Under the pieces are notes generated by a model, which was given only the letters and a program-made list of their open reading frames with translations, did no database searches and was not told the DNA's origin. From Epichloe hybrida (taxonomy: Eukaryota; Ascomycota; Sordariomycetes; Hypocreales; Clavicipitaceae), in the NCBI GenBank assembly GCA_019022495.1, contig JAFEKR010000042.1, positions 62,001 through 126,000 on the forward strand: a stretch of DNA of 64,000 bases, written 5' to 3'. Below are positions 47,901-58,602 of the stretch, piece after piece (position 1 is the stretch's first letter; each line of letters begins with the position of its first letter). The position numbers were made by a program, and so were the translations under genes.

Positions 47901-50111
47901 ACGGTAGTCCCTGCATCCGTCCTCATAATGCCGATGAAGAGGTGGGGCCAAATCGGCACGTACCCAAGAAGAATGCTGAGACAGTGACGATGTAGTGTTC
48001 GGATGGATGGAATCCGGGTGTGGGCGCCGGGTTCCCAAAACAAGAAGGCGTTTCCTCCGTAGAGGCGTTTGAAAGCCAAAACGACGACCAGAAGCGCACG
48101 AGAATGGCAGACCTTGCGGGATGAGAAAAAGTGCTCGGACTGATTATGTTGACAGGCAAACCCCTCCAATCAACAAGCCCGACGAACCCCTGCCTAGTAC
48201 TGCCACTGTGCCAAGCAGGTGTTGACAGCTCGTGAACAGAGAAGGGCAATCCCATCTCTTGAAATTCTCCTCTGCCGTTTCCCCTCTCTCCTTGGCCCCA
48301 ATTTTTTCTTTCAGGTACATGCAAGGCACCTGACTCTACCAGAGAATCTAGGCTTGGCAAGGTCCTTTGTTGTATATATGCAGTATAATCCTTGAATGAT
48401 TTTACAACGACTACAATCCCTATGTACGCGGGGCGGTCACTAGAGCATATAAGCTCTTCGTGGCCATAGTACATAGGTAGAGCTATTGGGGATGCTATAG
48501 CTAGGGGTATTTCCGCTAGTAAAAGATGCTATGCATAATCCGCTGTAGTTCTAGTAAAATACACGTGGTATAAGGTACTTCTTACCCCACTTAGTGCACC
48601 AAGTGATAGAAAGATCTGTCATTGGCCTGCTGCCCCTAGCTCTGTACCTCCTCATAAAAACAAACAGGGATGAGACTTACATATCGCTGCCAAGGACCCA
48701 TCGCTAAGGGGTTTGGTTGGATAGCGAAAAGTGGATAACAGTTCGCCGATGCATGATGTGCAGGATGAAAGGGCATCCAGTCTTCTTGCCCATCCATCTG
48801 ATGGCTCCGCTAAGCTAAGTCGACTTGTTATTACGGAGCAGCTTGCTCCTACTCCGTACAAACATGGGACAACGTCCGTCAGTTCCTACATACGCGATGA
48901 GTAATCGCGCCACGCACATACATACAGGAGAAGGACGCCAACGCTAGTGTCTACATTCATGAGTTGAGCAAACGAGCAGATGATTTGTTCATTCGCGGAG
49001 GGATTTCCCATCCGACGCAGCCGGCCAGCAGCCAGCCCATGCGCAAGATTTCTTCGTTGAGCGAAGCAACATCCGGATGCTCGCCACAATAATACATCCC
49101 TGTGATTCACGGGCTAAACTGTTAGCTTGTCTAATCAGTTGCGCAAAGCAAGAAGCCCTTCTTTTCGCATCTTTTTCCTTCTCGGCTCTCAAGCATTTCT
49201 ATTCCCCAGACTGGCTCAATGGTTTGGTCAACGGTGGCACTCCAAAATCTCGCCACAATCGCCTAATGAACGCATTCGGCCGAACCAGGATAGGATATTT
49301 TTACTTGATCCTGTGCCGTTGCGATGTAACCACCAGGGATGATGTAACCGTCAAACTCGCCAGATCTCGCCATCAATACTACTGCCACAATGCCACCCAA
49401 ACTGCTTCTGTCTTCACGCGGCCTTCTTGTCGGCCTCTGGGATTTGAGCGGCGCAGAGGGGTTACTTCCCGTTGGGACCCGCCGAAGATGGTGCAATGCC
49501 TTGATTTATTCTTAGACTCCACGCGACGGGTCCTCCGAAGGAAGACGACCATCTATTCACGTAGTGGTGAGTCTCACGAGTTGAGAATCGCAAGTATGAG
49601 CAACGGAGCATCTGCACACGTGCACGGTCTTGGCCAAAGCTGCGCTCTCGAGACCGTTTTTGTTGGAGAGGGAGTTTCTTATGTACATAGTCAAATGGCG
49701 GGATATACCTTCCGTCATGGTCCGTGCATATGGTTCGAACAGACCTTCCTAGATCGTTCTAGGGGTTCAATGGTATCTGCCGTTGATCGATGTGAATATG
49801 TATGTGTCAAACTTCGCGCAAGCTATCGCGACTACGAACATAAATGCCCTCTCAAACACTCGAGGCTCACAGAAGGTCTTGTCCTCTCACATCTCACTGC
49901 CCGACGCTGGTTGTGCTAGCAGCAGAGTCCTGATTTCAGCCAGGTTGCGTAAAAGAAAAGGTTGCAAAGTGCCTGTCGATGATGCTCCGCACTCCGTCCG
50001 TACATAATACTGAGTATCTCAAAGCGTTGTGCAGGGGACTATGTACATACTATAATGAGCCGATTATTTATGAGAAAGGCAACCCGCAACTGGTCTAGTC
50101 AACAATGGTGG

Positions 50112-50147
50112 CTCCGTCTGCTCCGTCTACTCCGTCTACTCCGTACA
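50112..50147. repeat. 9-bp tandem repeat CTCCGTCTA, four copies
   Basis: CTCCGTCTG, CTCCGTCTA twice, and CTCCGTACA; the last contains the widespread ACTCCGTA motif. Confidence 0.85.
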
Positions 50148-53100
50148 TACATAGGCTGACTGTGGGTCCTTCGCATGACAATTGGTTCACGCAAACGTTC
50201 GCCGAAAATTGGCCTAAGGGTGGGCCAGCCGAGTGCCCCACCTAATTTGGTGACGATCTCCCATGCCCTCCCTTCCTTGCGCACAGGGCAGGATGCATTC
50301 GCCCACGCCCCCCTCTCACCCCCTCTCACCCCACCCCCCTTCTTTCCTTTGCACACAAGACCAGCGCCGAGTACCCGCTACTGCTGGACCTGTCGGCCGA
50401 AATCCCTTGACCTGAAGATTGTCGATTGCCCAGACATCACCAACAACGTCGTACTCCGTAATAATGCTTGGACACTTTCACCTCACACCCCGTCTAGTCC
50501 AAGTGACGGAGGCCCAAGCTCCATGCTCGTCCCCTGCCAATTTACGCTCATCCAGGCCCTTTTGACCCCCATCTCAGCCACCATCGTGGAGTCGCGGGGC
50601 GGCGAGCCGTGAAACTTGTCAACGACGGGCCCATCGGAGTGGCACATTGTGAAGTCGGCTATTGGGCTGCTGCCTGAAAAGCTCATGTCCGCTTCTAAAC
50701 CATCAGTGAGCCGGTCCCACGGCGTCAAGCGCTGTGATACGAGCGGTGCAGCTCATTCTAGGTGGACAAAGACAAAATGGCTGCGCATGTCTACCGCCAA
50801 CACGCATTCATTGGCGACACACTTGCGGGCGGAATAACAAAACGAACTTCTCTCATGGCCGGCACAAGACAGCCGAAGTGGATGAGTATACGGAGTAATC
50901 CGCAGTGGGTGCAACTCAATTATCCCGCAATTCGCTGCGATGCAATGGCTGCAGGGCGTGAGGGTTTTCTTTTATCCTCTAAACGCCGACAACCGCAAAC
51001 ACCTTGACGCCTCCGGCGCTTATAGCCACTGACACAACGTGCGATGCAACCTTGTGTATGTCAAGGCCCTAGAAGAACCCAGGCAATTTTAATGGCACAT
51101 GCGCAACTGTGCGTGTGATGCATTCTGTCAAGGACATATCCGACAGACTAAAAGGAGCCAGCCACTGGTTCTCCGTGACTTCGGGTCCGAGTCAAGTTTC
51201 ATTCGGATAAGGAAAGGATGGCGCCAAAGGAAACAGCAGCTCAACCTCCCATCATGCGCCCCCGGCCGGAGAGGGCAAAAAGCGCGAAACGAGTCAGGTC
51301 ATCCTACCAGCCAGCCACCTGAGCAAATGATTTGCGGCCAAAGCGGCCGGTGGTGGAAATGCCATTGCCATAACCAGTTCGCAGAACGGCAATGAAGTTA
51401 GTCCGGTTCGGGCAACCAGGCAAGAAAAGGGGAGTGAAAATTCCCACGAGACAGCCGCGGCAGCAACCTTGTGATGAAGATTGACTGACTGACTGAGAGA
51501 TTGCGGGGAACCAGGATTATTCGACCCTGACACATACTTCCAAAGACAACAAGAAAATCATCAACAACAATCCGATGGGCCCTCGCAAAAGACCTCGCAA
51601 AAGATTCAAGAAGCGGCAGCCCGGTGAAGTACTCCGTACGGATTAGGGTTTTGACTAAGCTGCGGTAGCCACGCCACGCCACGCCACGCCGCCCCCCGTT
51701 GTCAATGAGCCAGGCCTGTCTTTTGTTTGCTTTGGAAGGCCCGAATCATTCAAGGCAACTCACTGCGTACTCCAAAGGCTCATTTATATCAGTCGACAAG
51801 TTGTCAACTCCGTCTAGTCAAGAGAGGCCATTTGGCAACGGGGCCAATTTTTGGACGCAACGCAACATTACCCTGACGGATTGTTTGGTGTCGGCACTCC
51901 AGTTTCGGGCCTTGTGGTAACAATTACCCAAGGATCCGTGTTTGATTACTATTATGGAGACAGACTGCTGAGAATCTGCTGCTGAGGACCCTTTCCGCAT
52001 TTGCTTGTCCGAAACTCCAGGCACAGCCGACGGTGCCGGATGGATAATAGCATCACTTGCTTTACATGTACTTGTTTGCATTGTCAAGGTGTCGGAAGGT
52101 GCCGTAAAGATTAATAATAATGCTTACCTTTTGAGATGAAGGTTTCTCGTATCATCGCCTTGCTCGAGTCATCTGTGCAGATTCCGTCAATATGGGCCAA
52201 TTTCATAAGACATGTTGTTGCAGATCTTCTTCCTCAGACCCCAGTCTCGTTTCGCGTTTCGGCCTCTACTCCCCCATGATCAAGGCCTGGTGTTTTACAG
52301 TGACTCTTTGCGAAACGCGCAAAGCCAGCAAAACCCTCGTCACGGGCGCCTCATGCCGGGCTGGGTCGGAAATGATGCTTTTTTTTTTTTTTTGGTCTTG
52401 CTTTGACTTTGGAGAAATGGCTCTGATACGTTGTCACTGCCATCATGACTCGATTTGGGCCGGCATGCCGGTCTGAACCTATGTACGGACGTATTGTATG
52501 TATGTACATGTACACATGAGCCTACCCGTTGCAGCCTCGCGCCTCGAGGGTGCGTAACGACATGGGATCCCTGTACTGACTGGGTCTGATTGTTATGAAC
52601 ACGCCAGACCCCTATTCTGCCGCGCTTTTGCTGCTTTGTTGCACATACTCTGCCGTGCTTGTACAACCTCCCCGTCTGGCAGCGGCCCCCAATCAAGCAG
52701 GCCATTTCGCTTCCTGTCGAGCAAAGAAGGAGAAGAAGAAGAGAGAGAAAAAGTCACCAGTTCCCTCCCCACGCACGCCGGTCGGCAGGGCTATGTGGAG
52801 CACGAGCTCATCATGCCTGTTCATGCTCATGCTCCTGCTCCTGCTCCTGCTCCATGAGTATGAGTATGTATGTATGAGCAAGCATGAGCATGAGCACATG
52901 TAAAGCCGTGGTGGTCCCGTCCCGCACCGTCCCGCGTCGCATGTCACTCGGCCTGCTCGTCAACCTCCTTCCCCATCCGGAGAGGCAACCAGGCAACCCA
53001 AGTATTTTTTTATTTTTCTCCCCTCTCCCCTCTTATTGCAAAGAGGCGTCTGGTCTGGTCCGGTCCGGTCTGGTCCGGTCCTATTAGCCAGCTGCCGCTC

Positions 53101-53594
53101 CGTCCGTCTGCAGAAACCAGGGGAAAAAAAAAAGCCAGCAGCCGTGCCATGTTCCCATCAATGGGTAAGAATAATAATAAAAACCACGTCCGTAGCATTC
53201 ATCCATCCGTCTGCTCGTTATTCACGATCCAGGGGTGTATCGAACATGGCCCCATCGCACGTCGCATTCCATGTGCTCCGTTCTTCGCAAGGACAAACCA
53301 CAGATCAGCTTCGCCCGATCGCACGTTGCCGTAGACCAAAAGTTCCGACTGGTGTTGCCTAGATTCCCTATTTACCAAAGCGCCTTCTGGCCCCTCCTTT
53401 CTATTTTCTTTCTCCCCCCTCCACGACAGAAACATGTTGCGTTGCGGTATTTAATGTCTTCGATGTGCGCGGGACGGCCCCAGACCAGGTGGTGGAACAG
53501 GAAACAAGCCATGAAAGTCGAATGATGGGACGGACGGGCTTGCCGTTCAAACTGGGTATTCTGATCCGTATAAGTCACATTGCCTACTTCCACA

Positions 53595-53629
53595 CGGGCA
53601 AACGGGCAAACGGGCAAACGGGCAAACGG
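53595..53629. repeat. 8-bp tandem repeat CGGGCAAA, four copies
   Basis: Four exact copies and a partial fifth, directly followed by GGAGTACTC. Confidence 0.9.
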
Positions 53630-54114
53630 AGTACTCTATTCGGGTCTTGCTGTCCGGCACCAGTTCCCCCCCCCCCCCCCCCCATTATCCTTTCGGGCCA
53701 TTTCCAAGTATTCCGGAATCCTCTGAATGTCGCACGAATCACAGCGAGTTTATAGTAGCGATGAGAGAATCTACGGATGAATCGCTCCTGAAAATCGCGC
53801 GTCTATCTAAGGGAATAAGTGGGGTCCAAGGGGGCACCCGTTGAGATGAGAGAAGGAATGTTGTTCCCTCCGTATTAATCCGTGGATGCCGCAAAAGCCA
53901 TTATACTTTGGCGTCGTACCATGGCAAATGATCCGGCGCATCGCAGTACCCGAGCTTGGGAAACAAATGGCATTTACTCGCCGTACCGAGCACATGCGCT
54001 GTGCCCCAGGACCCCGTGAGGGAAAATGTGCATGGTCCATTCTAGGTTCCCGTGCGTGAAATGACTCAAAAATGTGTACCGACTACATGGCTCCATGTAG
54101 AGTAGCTGAGCTGG

Positions 54115-56396
54115 CTATTGCCGAATCTGCCAGTTGCCGTCGTCAGAGTCAGAGTCTCCCCCGTCAACTTGGTCCTCGGCGTCTATGAGCGCCATTTGTA
54201 CGAAGCGCCGTACCCAGGCTTCTTGAGCTGGGTCTAACGCACCTGCGACGCCTTCGTTTTGAACGGGTTGCTGTTGGCGGCCAGCGGCGGCAGCGGCGGC
54301 AGCGCCACGCCCGATGGGTCTTGCTCCCCTCGGCAATTGTTGATGCTGACCTCCTCGGGGCCGGTCATGACCTCCTGCTCGAGCTGGAGGGCCGTGATGC
54401 CCTCCTCTGCCGCGGATATCCCCACGGGGAGCTCCTCCTCGAGGTTGTGCGTGTCCACGTCCGCGTGCTCTGCCTTGATCGGGAGGAGGCGGTGGTTGGG
54501 GCGCTGGCTCTCGACGGGGTCGGTTGTCCATCACACGTAGAACAAGGGGTGCTTCGCGGGCTACAGCGATGGGGTTGGGGTTGCCGTTGAGATCGACTGG
54601 GTGCTGCGGAGGCGCCGCGTCGTCTTCTTCCTCCTCTTCTGTATCTGGCTCCTCGATCTCGGGAATCATCTGCATCAGCTCCTCTGGTTCTGCGGCGGCG
54701 GCGGCAGCAGCAGCAGCAGCAGCAGCAGCATCACCTCCTCCGAGACCACGGCCTCCGACAAAGCCCAATCCGACATCATCTCCGTCGCCACCTTCCAACT
54801 CCCAGAGTCGCATGTAACAGGATGTGACCTTTCCATCTGACTGCTGGTTGTAGTGCTTGTATGGATTCGCGGGATCCAACCACGAAGAACACAGGTAGCA
54901 GAAGTGGGTGTCACACCGCGAACAGATCATGTGGTTGCAGCCATGTGTCTTTTGCGCCGGAGCACTGCACGTCGGACAAGGGCTCGTGTGCAGTTGCAGA
55001 TATTCCAGAGAGGCCTGCTCTTCCTCTGTCAATTCGTCCTTGTTCCGCTTCGGCGCACAGCGGACGAATTCCCCGTGCCAAGTTTGCAGACAGCGACTAC
55101 AAAAGGCGAACCCACAATCTTCACATATACACAAGAGGTCGGCAGGGTCGAATTTCTTGTTGATCTTTTTGCCGCGTTCTGTCGCCGTCGTCTTGTCGTC
55201 AATTACCGTGTCTTGACTCTCACCCTGGGTGTCGTCGATGTCATCGCCGGCTGATTCTGCAAAATCCAGACCCTCTGGTTTCTTGTGTTTCTTGGACCGG
55301 GCAGCACCGTTGCACCACTGGCGGGGACAGTAGATGGTGTCCTTATCGGCTTCAAGCTCTGTTTTGTACTTCAGGTTCACGTAGCGCTTGACCGCGTCCT
55401 CGGTGAGACCAATCTGGAGAAGTTCGCTAGGGCTGATGAAGGTCTTGGACTTGCCTACCCTGTCTGCCGAACCGGAAGCCCTGGCTTTGGCGCAGTTGGG
55501 CGTAAGGCAGCGTACTGTAGAGATGCTCCCTTCCTTGATGGCATTATTGTAGAAGTCTTGAAGGCATTGGAGACAAAATATGTGACCGCAGTCCATCATT
55601 CTGTGGCACTTTGTGCCCTTTTTGGGGTCTTGTGACGTGTTAGCGCGGGTCATTTCCATATAAAAGAACCCCAACGGCGGCACCTGCACAGGAAGCTACA
55701 AAGGGAAGGAGAAGGGCGGGGGGAGAAAAAACGAAATAACTCACCCAAGCATATCCCACACTCAAACGTTTCCTTCTCAAACGCCGCCTTCTTCGCATTC
55801 ATGTCGAAATCCAACACAGCAAGCTTATGCTCCGGGTTTACCTCCAAAGTTCCCTCAGGGCTGATGGTCCCGAATATATTCTGAGCCTCCCTCTGAAGAT
55901 GGTCAATGTACGTGTATGCGACCATGTCTCTGCCCGATTCCTCCCACAGCCGCGGCCCGTCCTCTTCCAGAGCGCGCAAGGTTTCGCTGGCAAGCCACTG
56001 AGGTGCCGTGGAAAGAGAAACGAGAGGTGCTTCATCCGAGGGGTATCCATCCGGAAGTGTGATCCGCAAGGACAGTGGAGGCAGGTGAGACACGAGAAGG
56101 GCATCAACAGCTTCCGGCGCCGCCGCCGTGCCGCTCCTTATCGAAGATGCCGTCGAGACATGGCCAGCGGGGCCATGGTGCGTCGCATTCGAGGCTGAAG
56201 ACGCAGACGCAGCGGGGAAGACGACAGTGACAGGCTGTGCCGGTTCCACTGGCAGTTCGAGTTCAAACGTATACTTGTGTTCGTATCCGATGCTCGGGGC
56301 TGCTGGAACATGGTGCGTGTGCCGTATCTCGGGAAAGATAGCCTCGAGGGTCTCGAGCTCCATGAACCGAGGGTCGTCGTCGCCCGCATCGTCCAT
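54115..56396 (-). CDS. RWD-RING-IBR-RING E3 ubiquitin ligase (RNF14/ITT1-like)
   Basis: Exons 56396-55745 and 55628-54115 encode 721 residues. An RWD domain (MELETLEAIFPEI at the start, PSDEAPLVSLSTAPQW, YTYIDHLQREA) precedes a RING1 (FECGICLDPKKGTKCHRMMD then CGHIFCLQCLQDFYN), an IBR (YCPRQWCNGAA, CICEDCGFAFCSRCLQTWHG) and a RING2 (CPTCSAPAQKTHGCNHMICS) with the cysteine of GCNHM as the expected catalytic residue, near residue 450. This order is that of RNF14/ITT1. The splice joins ICLG|D codons and restores ICLDPKKG. The C-terminal 270 residues are peculiar: a poly-Ala run, acidic block, then many RGG/RG repeats and a second poly-Ala run. Mammalian RNF14 acts on stalled ribosomes and translation factors; a similar role here is inference. 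It shares a 749-bp divergent promoter region with the dolichyldiphosphatase gene. Confidence 0.92.
54699..54731. repeat. GCA/GCG repeat coding poly-Ala
   Basis: Inside the ligase gene; encodes about 13 alanines. Such tracts are prone to length change. Confidence 0.75.
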
Positions 56397-57145
56397 GGCA
56401 AAGGGGTGCTTGTGGATGAGAAAGCTGACGGGGACGAAGGGGGGGCCTGCTGCCCTGAGGCGTGCCTTTTCTCCTAGTGTTCCTGACGGGAAACTTTAGA
56501 GGAGAAGAACATCAAGAAGCTGCCATAATTTCAAGTTAAAGGCGCCTAGATCAAGTAAGTCATGTGCATGAGTTAAGAACGGGCCGAGTTGGGCTCGAAA
56601 TGTCGTGCCTTTGAAGCTCAGCTGGTCGGGGTACTCTTTTTTTTCCCGACGTGTTTTCGGTTCCGCAGCCCACTTTAGTCGCAATATCGAATCTTTTTTT
56701 CTCTTCTTCTTCTTCTTCTTTGCGAATATCCAAGCTCGACGGTCCAAGTTCCAGCTTCACCAGCGACCGAGTGATTTCGCAGCTTGGTTTTCCCGTAAAC
56801 TCGATGACAATGATTCATCCAGCCACAATTTACAAAGCCCGCCGAGGGGCGTCACCGATCCCCCACCCCACGTCACCGAAAAAAGCAGGCGGTGGCAACC
56901 CCCAGCGCACCCATCTGCCACTCCAAACGCACAACACCAACCCTTTAGATCCAACGGTGGCTCTTCTGACATCATCACGATACGAGCCAGAGTCCTCCGA
57001 CCAACGTGCTCGCTCACAAATCATACCAGACGCCCTTGAGGATAGTTTCCCCTCCTCTACGAACTGCACACCAGCTATGTATTCGTAGCTCCCGCCGATC
57101 AAGAAGCCACTGATCCATATATCCTGCATCTCCCCAGAACCAACC
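56397..57145. promoter_or_regulatory. Shared divergent promoter region
   Basis: Separates the start codons of the RBR ligase (-) and the dolichyldiphosphatase (+). Contains a TTCTTC run (56700-56721); open frames here are unrecognised. No specific binding site assigned. Confidence 0.5.
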
Positions 57146-57928
57146 ATGACTGATGACACCGCCCCTCTTGCGTCTCTTTCCATCACACACGTCTACTACG
57201 TATGTGCTGCCAAATAAAAGAAACTTATTGTTTTTAAAACCCCCCCCTCCAGTCAAACATACTAACTTCCCCACGCCCAGGACCCCGACGATCCCATCTC
57301 CCTCCTCTGCGCATACCTAGCCCTCCTCCCCCAAGCCCTATGCATCATCTACGCCACGCTCATCCTCTCGACGCGCGAAGTCGAGGTCCTCTTCATGTTC
57401 GCCGGCCAAATGGGCTGCGAGGCACTCAACTTCCTCCTCAAGCGCCTCCTCAAAGAGGAGCGACCGCGCAGGATCCACGGCAAGGGCTACGGCATGCCCA
57501 GCTCGCATGCGCAGTTCGTTGCCTTCTGGAGCGTATACCTCGCCCTGTTCCTCCTCGTTCGTCACAGGCCGAGCGCGGATAGACATGCAAACGGCCATGG
57601 GCATGGCCGGCCGTGGTCTTTGCTGGAGAGAGCGGCTATTAGCGTTGCGGCGTGCGGCGTGGCTGCCGCTACGGCTTGCAGCAGGATATACTTGGATTAC
57701 CATACGCCGAGGCAGGTCATTGTGGGAAGCGCGGTGGGTGTCCTGCTTGCCTTGCTTTTCTTTGGGGTCACGAGCGTGGTGAGGCATACGGGCTTATTGG
57801 CGCGGGGCCTGGAGCTGCCGCTGGCGAGGGCGCTGCGGGTGCGAGACTTGATGGTCTGCGAGGACATGTGCCAGGCTGGGTGGGAGAAGTGGGAATTGGC
57901 GAGGGTCGGAAAGGTCAAGATGGGCTGA
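57146..57928 (+). CDS. CAX4: Dolichyldiphosphatase (CAX4-like, PAP2 family)
   Basis: Exons 57146-57199 and 57281-57928 give 233 residues. PAP2 signature residues: KRLLKEERPR (Lys72, Arg79-Pro80), PSSHAQF (residues 91-97, replacing PSGH) and SRIYLDYHTPRQ with the catalytic histidine. About four membrane segments follow the pattern expected for an ER protein with the active site in the lumen; it removes a phosphate from dolichyl diphosphate, recycling the lipid carrier for N-glycosylation. The short intron (GTATGT, CTAAC branch site, CCCAG) lies between the 18-codon first exon and DPDDPISLLCAYLAL. The C-terminal region VRDLMVCEDMCQAGWEKWE is also family-like. Divergent from the RBR ligase and convergent with the seven-TM gene. 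Confidence 0.93.
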
Positions 57929-58602
57929 GAAAGAAAAGAAAGTGGCACAAGATACGGGTAAGAAGGGGCCGTTGAAGCGTTGGTCATCCAAGGGAAGAGG
58001 ACAAGTGTTTATTTGCCGGATTTGCATCATGTGTGTAATTTCTCGATGCGCAGCACATCTACAGGGAGCGAGGACATTAAAGCGGCGTCACATGCACTGA
58101 CGAGGAATCAAATTCATGTCGTCATACATTAGTTGTATTCGTCCATGACCCAGACAGAGCACAGCCTGTCGGTATCGTCACGATTGGTGTCTTAACCACA
58201 CCCTGCTTCCCATGAATAGCGGCAATCGCCTGTGGAACATTTTTCCCTCCCCAAACCCCCCAAAACTAGAGAAGAAAAGGACTGAAGGGAAAGGAGAAAG
58301 CGCCACGCCATTTCAATCATACATCATAGGTAGTGGAATACGTAGAGTTTCCAGCATATACGCAGAATAAGTGTCAAGTGAACTAGAAGAGGAAGAAAGA
58401 CGAGAGAAATAAGTACCCAGTCATCCACCTCATAGCGAGTATTCCTTCTATTTGCAGACCTGCGCCCTTTGAATTAAACCCATTATACAGCGATGATTTG
58501 GCTGGGGAAAATCAGAAATCGCCGCCCGTTCTGACACATGAAAAAAAGTATCATTATTATCTGTTGTTCTGTTTTGTTTTGTCTTGTTCGTTGTCAGTCC
58601 TT
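57929..58602. other. Intergenic, convergent gene ends
   Basis: No gene seen. Confidence 0.6.

Larger units (their letters stand above)
44088..54114. other. Ten-kilobase interval without a supportable gene
   Basis: No open frame here has a recognised family, and none gains sense by splicing. The longest, 49077-49919 (+, 280 codons, ATG), has no bias toward GC at the third position and no motif. AT-rich, possibly decayed segments lie at about 46330-46620 and 48350-48660. Poly-C runs occur at 47645-47660 and 53666-53683, a poly-T run near 46188-46208, tandem repeats at 44929-44957, 50112-50147 and 53595-53629, and five copies of ACTCCGTA/TACGGAGT (48851, 50138, 50453, 50889, 51631). Confidence 0.55.
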
